From NCBI GenBank assembly GCA_023436775.1, contig JAEZHW010000063.1, forward strand, positions 1 to 64,000: 64,000 nucleotides of DNA, written 5' to 3'. The position numbers were made by a program, and so were the translations under genes. The stretch comes from Actinomycetes bacterium. Its GTDB lineage: Bacteria > Actinomycetota > Actinomycetes > Actinomycetales > Microbacteriaceae. The notes under the pieces were generated by a model. It did no database searches. It saw nothing but the letters and a program-made list of their open reading frames with translations, and was not told the origin of the DNA. This document shows, in pieces, positions 26,715-35,839 of this stretch; position 1 is the first letter of the stretch, and every line of letters starts with the position of its first letter.

Positions 26715-27665
26715 TCACTGCAAGGGGAACACTGCCGCGTACAGCAGGAATGCTGCCGCACACGAGAACAGCATCGAGTCCAGGCGGTCCAGGAAGCCGC
26801 CGTGGCCGGGCAACCAGCTACTCATGTCCTTGACGCCCAGGTCACGCTTCAGCCAGGACTCGGCGAGGTCGCCGATCGTGGCAGTCAACAGCATGATGCC
26901 GCCGAGGATCAGCCCAATCCACCAGGGCTGGCCCAGCATAAAGATAGCCAGCAGCACGCCCGCGATCGCGGCGCCCAGGACCGCTCCGGCAAAGCCTTCC
27001 CAACTCTTCTTCGGACTGATGGTGGGCGCCATCGGGTGCTTGCCGAAGTTGAGGCCGACCGCGTAGGCGGCAGTGTCGATGGCGACCACCGTAATGGCGA
27101 ACGCCAGTACCCACCATTCGCCGCCCGGCTGTTCGGCCAGCGCCACCGCAAACCCGCCCAGGAAGGGCACGTAGGCGAGCACGAAGAAGCCACCAGCCCA
27201 GTCCTGCACCAGGCCGAGGCCGGGGCCTGCTTCTTGCTCGACCTTTGCCGCGGCCGGAACGAGGCGGGCAATGATCCGCTCAACCAGGCGCCACAGCGCC
27301 AGCACCGCGGCCCCGAGCAGCAGGGCGATCCACAGGCCATCAATCCCGAAGAACCAGCCAGCGATCGGAATCGCGAAGGCCACCGGGAAGATCGCAACCC
27401 GCGGGATTTGGTACCCCGCGCCTCGCATCGCCCAGGCCAGCTCCAGAGCACCAAAGGCGACGGCGGTAGCCAGGAAGATGGTGAACAGGAACTTGAATAC
27501 CAGCAGGCTCGCCAACAGCAAGCCACCGAGCGCAAGCCCGATCAGAATCGCCATCACCAGGTCACGGCCGGTGCGGCGCACAATCGCCTCGTGGGTTTCC
27601 TCGAGTGCGTCCAGCGCCTGCCGGATTCCCTCCGGCAGACGGTCAGCGCGCGACGGGTCGGCCAC
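26715..27665 (-). CDS. cdsA: Phosphatidate cytidylyltransferase
   Basis: A 316-residue membrane enzyme that makes CDP-diacylglycerol from phosphatidate and CTP, the entry to phospholipid synthesis. A soluble N-terminal stretch is followed by about eight membrane helices. The CDS signature is ESWLKRDLGVKDMSSWLPGH, then GGFLDRLDS near the C-terminus. The GTG at 27665 is 5 nt after the frr stop, with GAGG about 10 nt upstream. Third gene of the pyrH-frr-cdsA run. Confidence 0.95.
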   Translation of the reverse strand: MADPSRADRLPEGIRQALDALEETHEAIVRRTGRDLVMAILIGLALGGLLLASLLVFKFLFTIFLATAVAFGALELAWAMRGAGYQIPRVAIFPVAFAIPIAGWFFGIDGLWIALLLGAAVLALWRLVERIIARLVPAAAKVEQEAGPGLGLVQDWAGGFFVLAYVPFLGGFAVALAEQPGGEWWVLAFAITVVAIDTAAYAVGLNFGKHPMAPTISPKKSWEGFAGAVLGAAIAGVLLAIFMLGQPWWIGLILGGIMLLTATIGDLAESWLKRDLGVKDMSSWLPGHGGFLDRLDSMLFSCAAAFLLYAAVFPLQ

Positions 27666-27670
27666 CGCGG

Positions 27671-28225
27671 CTAGACCTCGAGCAGTTCTGCCTCTTTGCG
27701 CTTCAGGGCTTCGTCGATGGCGTCGATGCGGACCTTGGTCAGGGACTCGAGTTCCTTCTCGGCCCGTGCCACCTCATCGTCACCAACTTCGCCCTTGAGC
27801 GCATCCAGGTCGTCCTTGGCCTTGCGGCGAAGGTTGCGCACCACGACCTTGGCGTCTTCACCCTTAGAACGAACCAGCTTGACGAACTCCTTGCGGCGCT
27901 CCTCGGTCAGTTCCGGCATGGTCACGCGAATGACCTCACCGTCGTTGTTCGGGTTCGCACTCAGGTTCGGCTGCTCGCGCAACGCGGTTTCGATCGCCTT
28001 CAGCGCGCTCTTGTCGTAGGGCGTGATCTGAATGGTGCGCGCCTCGAGGTTCACAATCGCGGCGAGCTGCCCCAGCGGGGTCGGCGAACCGTAGTAATCG
28101 ACCGGAATCTTCTGGAAGAGCTGCGGGTTGGCGCGGCCGGTACGAACCGTGCCGAAATCTTCACGGGCGACCTCAACGGCCTTGTCCATCTTGGCGGCAG
28201 TTTCCGCCAGTACTTCGGAGATCAC
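27671..28225 (-). CDS. frr: Ribosome recycling factor
   Basis: 184 residues, the standard RRF length. It contains DFGTVRTGRANPQLF, the ribosome-contact tip, and the domain-II segment YYGSPTPLGQLAAI. With EF-G it splits post-termination ribosomes. The GTG at 28225 is selected because AAGGAG lies 5 nt upstream and the length fits; the longer frame has no support. Same strand as pyrH (78 bp upstream) and cdsA. Confidence 0.96.
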   Translation of the reverse strand: MISEVLAETAAKMDKAVEVAREDFGTVRTGRANPQLFQKIPVDYYGSPTPLGQLAAIVNLEARTIQITPYDKSALKAIETALREQPNLSANPNNDGEVIRVTMPELTEERRKEFVKLVRSKGEDAKVVVRNLRRKAKDDLDALKGEVGDDEVARAEKELESLTKVRIDAIDEALKRKEAELLEV

Positions 28226-28303
28226 ACTCGCTCCTTCACGATTCCAGTGCTTCAGTCCAAGTGTAGTGGGCAGCATCCCGCTGCCCGACGGTCACTGGGC
28301 GGA

Positions 28304-29020
28304 CTAGTTCGAGACGATGGTGCCGAGGTTCTCACCTCGGATGGCTGCAGCCACGTTGCCGGCAGGCTCCATACCGAACACGCGCATGGGCATCTTATTG
28401 TCCATGCACAGCGAGAACGCGGTCGAGTCGACCACCTTCAGGCCGCGCTCCAGCGCCTCCTGGTAGGTGATGCGGTCGATACGGGTCGCGGTCGGGTCCT
28501 TCTTGGGATCGGCCGTGTAGATGCCGTCCACGCCGTTCTTGGCGACAAGCACCTCGTCGGCAAGGATTTCGAGCGCGCGCTGTGCGGCGACGGTGTCGGT
28601 CGAGAAGTACGGCAAACCGGCGCCAGCACCGAAGATAACGATGCGCCCCTTCTCCATGTGCCGCGTGGCACGACGCGGGATGTAGGGCTCGGCAACCTGG
28701 ATCATCGAGATCGCCGACTGCACGCGGGTTTCCGCGCCAGCCTGTTCCAGGAAGTCCTGCAACGCCAGGGCGTTCATCACCGTGCCGAGCATACCCATGT
28801 AGTCGGCACGTCCGCGGTCCATGCCGCGCTGGCTCAGTTCGGCACCGCGGAAGAAATTGCCACCACCGACGACGACCGCGACCTCGACCTCACGGGCCGC
28901 GTCGGCGATTTCCTTCGCCAGTTGGCTGATCACATCGGGCGAGACGCCAAGCGAGCCGCCACCGAAAGCCTCACCGGAGAGCTTGAGCAGTACCCTGCGC
29001 TTGGTCTTCTCTGCCGTCAT
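28304..29020 (-). CDS. pyrH: Uridylate kinase
   Basis: A 238-residue amino-acid-kinase-fold UMP kinase that phosphorylates UMP to UDP. Motifs: VLLKLSGEAFGG (10-21), VVVGGGNFFRG (47-57), GAGAGLPYFSTDTVAAQRA and KNGVDGIYTADPKKDP. GGAG sits 7 nt before the ATG at 29020. In order with tsf and rpsB upstream but separated from them by a strong terminator, so it has its own promoter in 29021-29217. Confidence 0.97.
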   Translation of the reverse strand: MTAEKTKRRVLLKLSGEAFGGGSLGVSPDVISQLAKEIADAAREVEVAVVVGGGNFFRGAELSQRGMDRGRADYMGMLGTVMNALALQDFLEQAGAETRVQSAISMIQVAEPYIPRRATRHMEKGRIVIFGAGAGLPYFSTDTVAAQRALEILADEVLVAKNGVDGIYTADPKKDPTATRIDRITYQEALERGLKVVDSTAFSLCMDNKMPMRVFGMEPAGNVAAAIRGENLGTIVSN

Positions 29021-29217
29021 CGCGATGCTCCATTCTGTAGGCCACCCAGCAGCCTACCGCCGATTCAAGGCGCGCAGCTTCGCACCCGCCGTACGTCCGG
29101 CGCTAGCGACCCCGGACGCGCCCTGCGTGGCCAGGGTTTGAAGGCGTCGGCCAGGCCCCACCGTGCCCGGGCAGGCATCAGTAGCGTCCGCAGAACGGCG
29201 CCTGGCCGCAAAATGCA

Positions 29218-29255
29218 CCGTGGGCGGGAGCAGCCGAAGCCGCTCCCGCCCACGG
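29218..29255 (-). terminator. Intrinsic terminator of rpsB-tsf
   Basis: A perfect 14-bp stem (29218-29231 with 29242-29255) and 10-nt loop, 19 nt after the tsf stop. On the minus strand it is followed by TGCATTTTGC. The best intrinsic terminator in the window. Confidence 0.9.
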
Positions 29256-29274
29256 CGGTGAAACCGGATGACGC

Positions 29275-30102
29275 TTAGGCGCCGACCTTGAATCGGGCAA
29301 AGCCGGTCACGGTCAGGCCGGACTGCTCGAGCACCTGGGCGATGCTGAGCTTGTTGTCCTTGGCGTACTCCTGCTCGAGCAGGGCAACCTGCTTGAAGTA
29401 GGCACCGAGGCGACCCTCGATGATCTTCGGCAGGGCGGCCTCCGGTTTGCCCTCGGCCAGCGAGATCTCGGTCACGACGGCGCGCTCGCGCTCGACGTCC
29501 TCGGCCGGGACATCCTCGCGGGTGAGCACGGTCGGGTTGGCGAACGAAATGTGCTGGGCGATGCTGCGGGCGGTCTCGGCGTCGTCACCGGTGTAGGCGA
29601 CGATGACACCGATCTGCGGCGGCAGGTCCTGGCTGGTCTTGTGCAGGTAGACAGCGAACTGCTCGCCGGTCAGGGTGACCACGCGACGCAGTTCGGTCTT
29701 CTCGTTCAGCACGCCAGCCTCGGCGGCGATCAGGTCGGCGACGGTGCCAGCGGCGGCCGGCGCGGCCAGAGCCTCGTCAACGCTGTTGGCCTTGGCGGCA
29801 GCGGCAGCGGCCAGGACAGCCTCGCTCAGCGCGATGAACTTCTCGCCCTTGGCGACGAAGTCGGTCTCGCAGCTCAGCTCGATCATGGTTGCCGAGCCTT
29901 CGCCCACGACGGCAGCGACGACGCCCTCGCTGGTGGCGTTGCCCTCGCGCTTGGCCAGACGGCTCTGACCCTTCTTACGCAGGATGTCGACGGCCAGTTC
30001 GATGTCGCCGTCCGCCTCGACCAGGGCGTTCTTGGTGTCGGTCATGCCGGCGCCGGTGCGCTCGCGCAGCGCCTTGATGTCGGCGATGGTGATTTCAGCC
30101 AT
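29275..30102 (-). CDS. tsf: Elongation factor Ts
   Basis: A 275-residue nucleotide exchange factor for EF-Tu. The N-terminal UBA-like domain has ADIKALRERTGAGMTDTKNA, followed by the conserved LAKREGNATSEG and ELSCETDFVAKGEKF. The C-terminus is the actinobacterial form with a second core domain. GAGG lies 7 nt before the ATG. Cotranscribed with rpsB across a 118-bp spacer that holds a strong hairpin. Confidence 0.97.
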   Translation of the reverse strand: MAEITIADIKALRERTGAGMTDTKNALVEADGDIELAVDILRKKGQSRLAKREGNATSEGVVAAVVGEGSATMIELSCETDFVAKGEKFIALSEAVLAAAAAAKANSVDEALAAPAAAGTVADLIAAEAGVLNEKTELRRVVTLTGEQFAVYLHKTSQDLPPQIGVIVAYTGDDAETARSIAQHISFANPTVLTREDVPAEDVERERAVVTEISLAEGKPEAALPKIIEGRLGAYFKQVALLEQEYAKDNKLSIAQVLEQSGLTVTGFARFKVGA

Positions 30103-30176
30103 TGGTGTTCCTCACTTGTGGAGTCGGATATCCCGACGGGAGCGTTGCGGCTCCGCGGTGACGTGGATTCGATGCA

Positions 30177-30207
30177 ACCGCCGGTGCCCGTGGTGGGCAC
30201 CGGCGGT
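30177..30207 (-). promoter_or_regulatory. Hairpin in the rpsB-tsf spacer (attenuator candidate)
   Basis: A perfect 13-bp inverted repeat (30177-30189 with 30195-30207, 5-nt loop) 14 nt past the rpsB stop. No T-run follows, so it could reduce read-through or stabilise the rpsB 3' end, setting the rpsB:tsf ratio. Confidence 0.55.
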
Positions 30208-30220
30208 GCAGCGTGGAGTC

Positions 30221-31039
30221 TTACTCGGCGGCCGGAGCCTCGGCGGCCGGGGCCTCGGCAGCGGGGGCCTCAGCAGCAGCCTCGGCCTGCGAGGCCTCGA
30301 GCAGTTCGCGCTCCCACTCAGCCAGCGGCTCTGCAGCCTCGCCCGGCTTCTGGTGGCGCTGGATCAGGCCCTCGGCGACTGCGTCACCGATCACGCGGGT
30401 CAGCAGGGCGACCGAACGGATGGCGTCGTCGTTGCCCGGGATCGGGAAGTCGAGCAGATCCGGGTCAGCGTTGGTGTCGAGGATGCCGATCACCGGGATG
30501 CCGAGCTTGCGGGCCTCGTCGATGGCGAGGTGCTCCTTCTTGGCGTCGACAACCCACAGCGCACTCGGGGTGCGGGTCATGTTGCGGATACCGCCCAGGC
30601 TCTTGTGGAGCTTCTCGAGCTCGCGGCGCTTGATCAGCAGTTCCTTCTTGGTGAAGCCGCTGGTGGTGCCCTCGAAGTCGAGTTCTTCCAGTTCCTTCAT
30701 GCGGGCCAGGCGCGAGCCGATGGTGCTGAAGTTGGTGAGCAGACCGCCCAGCCAGCGCTGGTTCACGTACGGCTGGCCGACGCGGGTCGCCTGCTCGGCG
30801 ATGGCCTCCTGGGCCTGCTTCTTGGTGCCGACGAACAGGATGGTGCCGCCGCGGGCGACGGTCTCCTTGACGAAGTCGTAGGCCTTGTCGATGTACGACA
30901 GCGACTGCTGCAGGTCGATGATGTGAATGCCCGAGCGCTCGGCGAGGATGAAGCGCTTCACCTTCGGGTTCCAGCGACGGGTCTGGTGACCAAAGTGCAC
31001 GCCGCTGTCGAGCAGCTGGCGAATGGTAACAACGGCCAT
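30221..31039 (-). CDS. rpsB: 30S ribosomal protein S2
   Basis: 272 residues. The core runs to about 230, with VHFGHQTRRWNPKVKRFI (14-31), NQRWLGGLLTN, LGIPVIGILDTNADPDLLDFPIPGNDDAIRS (split here only as a description of the S2 C-terminal block) and then a 35-residue acidic tail ending in three EAPAA units. Such Ala/Glu/Pro tails are common on actinobacterial S2. The ATG at 31039 has AAGGA 7 nt upstream. It begins the rpsB-tsf operon behind a leader of nearly 200 nt. Confidence 0.97.
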   Translation of the reverse strand: MAVVTIRQLLDSGVHFGHQTRRWNPKVKRFILAERSGIHIIDLQQSLSYIDKAYDFVKETVARGGTILFVGTKKQAQEAIAEQATRVGQPYVNQRWLGGLLTNFSTIGSRLARMKELEELDFEGTTSGFTKKELLIKRRELEKLHKSLGGIRNMTRTPSALWVVDAKKEHLAIDEARKLGIPVIGILDTNADPDLLDFPIPGNDDAIRSVALLTRVIGDAVAEGLIQRHQKPGEAAEPLAEWERELLEASQAEAAAEAPAAEAPAAEAPAAE

Positions 31040-31357
31040 TGCCGTGTCCTTTCTGTGCCTCGGGCGCAGGGCGGACCTGTGCCGCGCGAGGCGGTTCTCG
31101 GTTTGTCGTTCCGACCGGCGGTCGAAACCCTGGTGCCCGACTCCGTGGCCGCTCTGCCGGAGCTGAGACCGATGGCCGCGGATGCCAAATGGGCACGCGA
31201 AGTCAGCCGGATTTCCCGGCTGCAGGAATCATCGTAGCAGCACGGGCTGATTGACAGTAGTTCCGGCCAATTCTGCACACGAGGCGGTAGACCGGTCCCC
31301 TCCACCGATGCGGTCACGACCCGGTGCGCCGCGATCGCGGGGGCGGATGCTGGCCGG
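31040..31357. other. Divergent intergenic region, rpsB / M23 gene
   Basis: 318 bp with no gene. The minus half forms the rpsB leader, with TACGAT at 31231-31236 as its likely -10 and a 7-bp hairpin (31204-31210 with 31216-31222) at the start of that leader, a possible S2 autoregulation site. On the plus strand TTGACA (31251-31256) and TGCACA (31274-31279) are spaced by 17 nt and could serve the M23 gene. I saw no other repeat or ORF. Confidence 0.45.
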
Positions 31358-31963
31358 ATGGGAGGTATCGGCGGGCGAGGTCGCGGGGTGTTGGTTCGAG
31401 CTGCGACGCGCGCTCACCCGAGCCGCCGCTCGCGATGCGCCCGGCGGCTGGTCGCCCTGGCGCTGACAGTCTTGTGCGTCGCCTCGTCAAGCCTCCTCCC
31501 CGCCACGGCCGCGGCTGATCGCCTGTCCGCGGCCGTGTGGGCGGGTTCAGCGCAGTGGCACTGGCCGGTGGCAGGACCAATTCGATTCGCAGCCGGCTTT
31601 CGTGCGCCGCTGACCCCGTATGGCACTGGGCATCGCGGCATCGACCTGGTCAGCGAGGTGGGTGCTCCGGTCCGCGCGCCGGCGGATGCGGTGGTCCATT
31701 TCGCCGGCGACGTGGCGGGCCGACCGGTGCTCACCCTTCGGATCGGTGACACGGTCCTGGCGTCGTTCGAGCCGGTCGCGTCGGACCTGGTCGCGGGCAT
31801 GTCCGTCGAGCGCGACACCTTGATCGGCGTGGTCACCGACGCGCCCTCACACTGCTCACCGGTATGTCTGCATTTCGGAGTTCGACTGCTCGGCGAGTAT
31901 GTGAATCCGCTGCTGTTCCTCGGTGGGGTGCCGTGGTCGGTGCTGAAACCATGGGCGGGATGA
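31358..31963 (+). CDS. M23/LytM-like peptidoglycan peptidase domain protein
   Basis: A 201-residue secreted protein with an Arg-rich start, a hydrophobic signal segment (about 30-50), then a LytM-fold domain. GTGHRGIDLVSEVGAPVRAPAD carries the first zinc motif HxxxD. The terminal motif reads HCSPVCLHFGVR, so the first His of the usual HxH is Cys; this HC..CLH form is frequent in the actinobacterial family located here. Whether it still cleaves cross-links or only activates other hydrolases is unclear. Start uncertain: ATG 31358 (GATGCT 6 nt upstream) or GTG 31388 (GAGG 7 nt upstream). Confidence 0.8.
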   Translation: MGGIGGRGRGVLVRAATRAHPSRRSRCARRLVALALTVLCVASSSLLPATAAADRLSAAVWAGSAQWHWPVAGPIRFAAGFRAPLTPYGTGHRGIDLVSEVGAPVRAPADAVVHFAGDVAGRPVLTLRIGDTVLASFEPVASDLVAGMSVERDTLIGVVTDAPSHCSPVCLHFGVRLLGEYVNPLLFLGGVPWSVLKPWAG

Positions 31964-32012
31964 TGCTGTGCTCGCGGTCGCGCGGTCGCTGCGCGCATTG
32001 GGCCGGTTCTCG

Positions 32013-32942
32013 CTACTGGGCTGCTTTCGTAGCGCGTGGGTGCGCCTGCCGATAGCCGGCGAGGATGCGTTCGGCCGAGACGTGGGTGTAGATCTGCGTG
32101 GTGCCGAGGCTGGCGTGGCCGAGGAGTTCCTGCACCATGCGCAGGTCGGCGCCACCGTCGAGCAGGTGGGTGGCGGCGGTGTGCCGCAGCGCGTGCGGCC
32201 CGGCCGGACCATCCCCCGGAAGTTGCTGCAGCAGAGTGGCGACGAATTCGTAGACGGCACGGGTTCCGAGTCTGCCGCCGCGTGCCCCGAGGAAGACGGC
32301 GCTGATGTCGGGTTTGCTGGCCTTGGCAAGCAGCGTTGGTCGCCCCTGCTCGAGGTAGCGTCGCAGCGCCCGTTCCGCGGGCTGCCCGAAGGGCACGATT
32401 CGTTCCTTGGCGCCTTTACCGACTACGCGCAGGGTGCGTCGTTCCCAGTCGATGCGTTCCATGTCGAGTCCGACCAGTTCCGAGACGCGCAGGCCGGCCG
32501 CGTACAGCACTTCGAGGAGGGCGTGGTCGCGCAGCGCGATCGGGTCGGCGTCGTCGGCGGCGCGTTCCAAGTCGTAGAGGATGTCACTGAGCCAGGTGGC
32601 CGGCAGCACCCGCGGCAATTTTCGACTGGCTGCTGGACGCCGGAGCCTGGCGGCCGGGTCGCGCTCGATCTGTCCGCGCTGCGCGAGCTGGCCGAAGAAG
32701 CCGCGCACGGTGGCGACGCGGCGCGCGACGGTGGCGTCAGCGAGCAGTTGGCCGTCTGGTCCGGGCTCTGCGAGCCATGCCCGAAGGTGATTCAGGGTCA
32801 CCTGCCCTGGCTGGGTGATCTCCATGACCTCGAGGCTGCGGCGCAACGATTCGAGGTCCGCGGCGTAGGCGCGCACGGTGTGGTGGGAGAGCCCGCGCGC
32901 CTGCGCGAGTTCCTCCAGGTACTCGGTGATCGCCGCCTGCAT
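32013..32942 (-). CDS. xerC: Tyrosine recombinase XerC
   Basis: A 309-residue site-specific recombinase that resolves chromosome dimers at dif with XerD. The SAM-like N-terminal domain has YLEELAQARGLSHHTVRAY. The catalytic set is complete: Arg in AAGLRVSELVGL, Lys in GKGAKERIVPF, HxxR in HALRHTAATHL, His in LGHASLGTTQ and Tyr in IYTHVS. The ATG at 32942 gives the usual XerC N-terminus; a GTG 45 nt upstream is also open. It follows dprA on the same strand. Confidence 0.95.
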   Translation of the reverse strand: MQAAITEYLEELAQARGLSHHTVRAYAADLESLRRSLEVMEITQPGQVTLNHLRAWLAEPGPDGQLLADATVARRVATVRGFFGQLAQRGQIERDPAARLRRPAASRKLPRVLPATWLSDILYDLERAADDADPIALRDHALLEVLYAAGLRVSELVGLDMERIDWERRTLRVVGKGAKERIVPFGQPAERALRRYLEQGRPTLLAKASKPDISAVFLGARGGRLGTRAVYEFVATLLQQLPGDGPAGPHALRHTAATHLLDGGADLRMVQELLGHASLGTTQIYTHVSAERILAGYRQAHPRATKAAQ

Positions 32943-33008
32943 ACCCTCAGCATGCCTCGTCGCCGAGCAGTCTGCGGATTTAGCCACGCCTCGGGCCGAG
33001 TTCGGTGG

Positions 33009-34319
33009 TCACGCACTTCCCCGCTGCACTCGCTTGCGCCAGCCACCATCGGACTCGTCCACCGCCTCGTCGAGTCGCAGCATTCCGAGGACGGAGCGAA
33101 CCTGCTCGACCGCGAGCCCGCTGCCGACGCTGATCTGCTCGATCGTGCGGCGACTGCGCGTGGACATGGCGTCGAGCACGCGAATTTCGGCGGCGTGTTC
33201 GACGGCCGCATCGGCTGGTGTCGACTCCGCTGCCTCCGCCGTAGCGACGGCCTCCTCCTCCGCCGACGCAGTCTCGACGCCGCGCCCCGGCAGCAGTGCC
33301 AGCAGGTCGCGACTGCTGGTGACCAGGGCCGCGTCAAAGTCGCGGATGAGCCGGTGCGTGCCTGCGGAGGCGGCCGAGGTGACCGGCCCAGGCACCGCGG
33401 CGACGGTGCGGCCGAGAGCGACCGCGTGCGCCGTCGTGTTCAGGGCGCCGGAGCGCACCCCCGCCTCGATGACGACCACGGTGTGGGCCAGCGCTGCGAT
33501 GATGCGATTGCGCTGCAGGAAGCGCCAGCGTGAGGGCGACGTGCCAGGCAGCGTCTCAGCAATGACGACGCCATCCTCGGCGATACAGCGCAGGAGTTGT
33601 TCGTGCCCGGCGGGGTAGAGTCGGTCGATGCCGCCGGCGAGGACCGCGACCGTCGACACCTCGGCGGCGAGGCTGGCGCGATGCACCACCCCGTCGATGC
33701 CGTACGCGCCACCCGAGACGGTCGCCACGCCGCTGCCCGCCAGCCCACTGGCCAGCTCGGCCGCCACGTACTCGCCATAACCGGTCGCCGCGCGTGTCCC
33801 CACGATCGCCACGGCGTTCGCGGTCTGCGCAGGCAGCAGCTCGGCGTTGCCGCGGAGCCAGAGCACCTGTGGGGCGTGCTCGCCGAGGTCATCGAGTCCG
33901 GCTGGCCAAGCCGCATCTGCTGGCAGGACGAGGCTCGCCTTCACCGACACCGCGGCCTGGAGCGCGCGCAGGATGTGCCGCGCGCTCAGTCGAGGCTGCC
34001 AGCGTGCGATCGCGGCGCCCCATTCCTCCGAAGTCACCCCAATGCCGTCTGGCAGTGTGTCTCGAGCCTCGGACAGTAACCACGCCAGGGTCGCCGCGCC
34101 GCCGAGGGACTGGACCGCAGCGCCAGCGATACGATCCCCCGGTTCGGCAATGCCGCTGAGTGCTGCCCGGGCAAAGGCTTCCCGAAGCAGGGATGGTGCA
34201 TCATCCTGGCCCGGGCGCAGCCGACGCAGGAGCGGCTCCACCTCGCCGCGATCCAGTCCGAACCACCCCGCCGCCGCATCGTTCCCGAACCGGGCTGCCA
34301 ACTCTTCGGTCGCCATCAT
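33009..34319 (-). CDS. dprA: DNA processing protein DprA
   Basis: A 436-residue protein that binds single-stranded DNA and loads RecA in transformation. The Rossmann-like core (about 120-340) includes VAIVGTRAATGYGEYVA, VSGGAYGIDGVVHRASL, LAGGIDRLYPAGHEQL, FLQRNRIIAALAH and EAGVRSGALNTTAHA. The C-terminal winged-helix-like DML domain follows an Ala/Glu-rich linker. The start overlaps the comM stop (ATGA). With comM, YraN and xerC this is the classic actinobacterial dprA neighbourhood; competence itself is not implied. Confidence 0.95.
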   Translation of the reverse strand: MMATEELAARFGNDAAAGWFGLDRGEVEPLLRRLRPGQDDAPSLLREAFARAALSGIAEPGDRIAGAAVQSLGGAATLAWLLSEARDTLPDGIGVTSEEWGAAIARWQPRLSARHILRALQAAVSVKASLVLPADAAWPAGLDDLGEHAPQVLWLRGNAELLPAQTANAVAIVGTRAATGYGEYVAAELASGLAGSGVATVSGGAYGIDGVVHRASLAAEVSTVAVLAGGIDRLYPAGHEQLLRCIAEDGVVIAETLPGTSPSRWRFLQRNRIIAALAHTVVVIEAGVRSGALNTTAHAVALGRTVAAVPGPVTSAASAGTHRLIRDFDAALVTSSRDLLALLPGRGVETASAEEEAVATAEAAESTPADAAVEHAAEIRVLDAMSTRSRRTIEQISVGSGLAVEQVRSVLGMLRLDEAVDESDGGWRKRVQRGSA

Positions 34320-35839
34320 GCCCCCACTCCCCTCAGATACAGTGCCTGTCCAATATCGGCGCGGTCCGGGCTGGTCTTGCCCGCGAGGTCCGCGAGACTC
34401 CAGGCCACCCGCAACACGCGGTCATACCCCCGCAGCGTCAACACGCCGCGTTCGAGCGCTCGATCGAGCGCGCCAGTGGCCGAGGCGGCCAGTCGCCACT
34501 GCGAGCGCAGGGCTGAGCCCGGCACCTCGCTATTCCTGGTCCAGCCCTGTGTGCCGAACCGCTCGCTCGCCGCTGCCCTGGCGGCGGCAACGCGAGCCTT
34601 CGCCTCGGCACTGGTGACGCCACCGCTCTGGTGTGCCTGGAGTTCGTGCAGTGCGACCCGGCGCAGCCGCAGCTGCAGGTCCACGCGATCCAGCAGCGGC
34701 CCGGACAACCGGCCCAAGTAGCGGCGGCGCACCGCCACCGGGCATTCGCAGTCGCGCTCGTCCTTGGCACACGGACAGGGGTTCGCGGCCAGCACCAACT
34801 GGAACTTCGCCGGATACGTGGCCTGGCTGCGCGCCCGATGAATCGTGATGCTGCCGCGTTCCATCGGTTGCCGTAGCGCGTCCAGCACAGAACGCGGAAA
34901 CTCGGGAGCCTCATCGAGAAACAGCACGCCGTGACTGGCCCGCGCCACCGCGCCCGGTTGTACTCTGCCGCTGCCGCCACCCACCAGGGCCGCCTGAGTG
35001 GCGGTGTGGTGCGGGGCGATAAAGGGCGGGCGGGTCACCAGAGCCGTCAACGCCCGATCCCCCGAGAGCGAGCGCACGCAACTCGCCTCGAGCGACGCGT
35101 CCGGATCGAGGTCCGGCAGGATGCCCGGCAGTCGCTCGGCGAGCATGGTCTTGCCAGCGCCCGGTGGACCGAGCAGGAACATATGGTGGCCACCGGCGGC
35201 TGCGGCCTGCAGCGCGAGCACCGCGTCGGCGTTGCCCGCGATGTCAGCGAGGTCCGGCTCGCCGTCGTCTGACGCCACGCCAGACGCGGCCGGCAGCACC
35301 GGATCGACGCCCTCGTCCGGCAGATCGGCGCCATGGAACCGGGCGGCATGCCGCAGGCTCGCCACTGGCACAATCCGGATACCGGGCACGAGTTCGGCTT
35401 CCGCCTGATTACCGACCGGCACCAGCACCGTGTCGAAGCCGGCCCGCTGCGCAGCAAGCACCGCCGGCAACACCCCGCGGACGGGCCGCACCCGCCCATC
35501 CAAACCGAGCTCACCGATGTGCACGCAGCGATGCAGCGAGGCGGGATCAACGGTCCCATCACATCCCAGCGCCGCGAGCGCGAGCGCCAGGTCGAACCCT
35601 GCCCCGTGCTTGGGCAGTTCGGCCGGCGAGAGGTTCATGGTGAGTTTGCGCGCTGGCAGCCCACAGCCCGAGTTCGCGGCCGCCGAGCGGATGCGTTCCC
35701 GCGCCTCGTTCAGGGCGGCATCCGGGAGCCCGATGATGACGATGCCGGGCAGGCTGTTCGACTGATGCGCCTCGACCTCGATGATCGTGCCGGACACCCC
35801 ATGCAGGGCCACCGCCCAGGTCCGGATCAGCGCGGTCAC
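34316..35839 (-). CDS. comM: YifB/ComM-type Mg chelatase-like AAA+ ATPase
   Basis: 507 residues with three parts: an N-terminal Lon-protease-like S5 domain (about 20-170, SNSLPGIVIIGLPDAALNEA and LSPAELPKHGAGFDLALALAAL), an AAA+ core with Walker A GPPGAGKTM and Walker B HGVLFLDEAPEF, and a C-terminal Mg_chelatase_C domain (LRGYDRVLRVAWSLADL). A Cys-rich loop CPCAKDERDCEC precedes the sensor region. ComM is a hexameric branch-migration helicase in Gram-negative transformation; the actinobacterial role is not established. GTG start overlaps the YraN stop (GTGA). Confidence 0.93.
   Translation of the reverse strand: MTALIRTWAVALHGVSGTIIEVEAHQSNSLPGIVIIGLPDAALNEARERIRSAAANSGCGLPARKLTMNLSPAELPKHGAGFDLALALAALGCDGTVDPASLHRCVHIGELGLDGRVRPVRGVLPAVLAAQRAGFDTVLVPVGNQAEAELVPGIRIVPVASLRHAARFHGADLPDEGVDPVLPAASGVASDDGEPDLADIAGNADAVLALQAAAAGGHHMFLLGPPGAGKTMLAERLPGILPDLDPDASLEASCVRSLSGDRALTALVTRPPFIAPHHTATQAALVGGGSGRVQPGAVARASHGVLFLDEAPEFPRSVLDALRQPMERGSITIHRARSQATYPAKFQLVLAANPCPCAKDERDCECPVAVRRRYLGRLSGPLLDRVDLQLRLRRVALHELQAHQSGGVTSAEAKARVAAARAAASERFGTQGWTRNSEVPGSALRSQWRLAASATGALDRALERGVLTLRGYDRVLRVAWSLADLAGKTSPDRADIGQALYLRGVGA

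Noticed and set aside
32013..32942. Integrase of a mobile element
   Set aside because: Residues and setting (dprA-xerC-rpsB) are those of chromosomal XerC; no attachment site duplication or phage genes.
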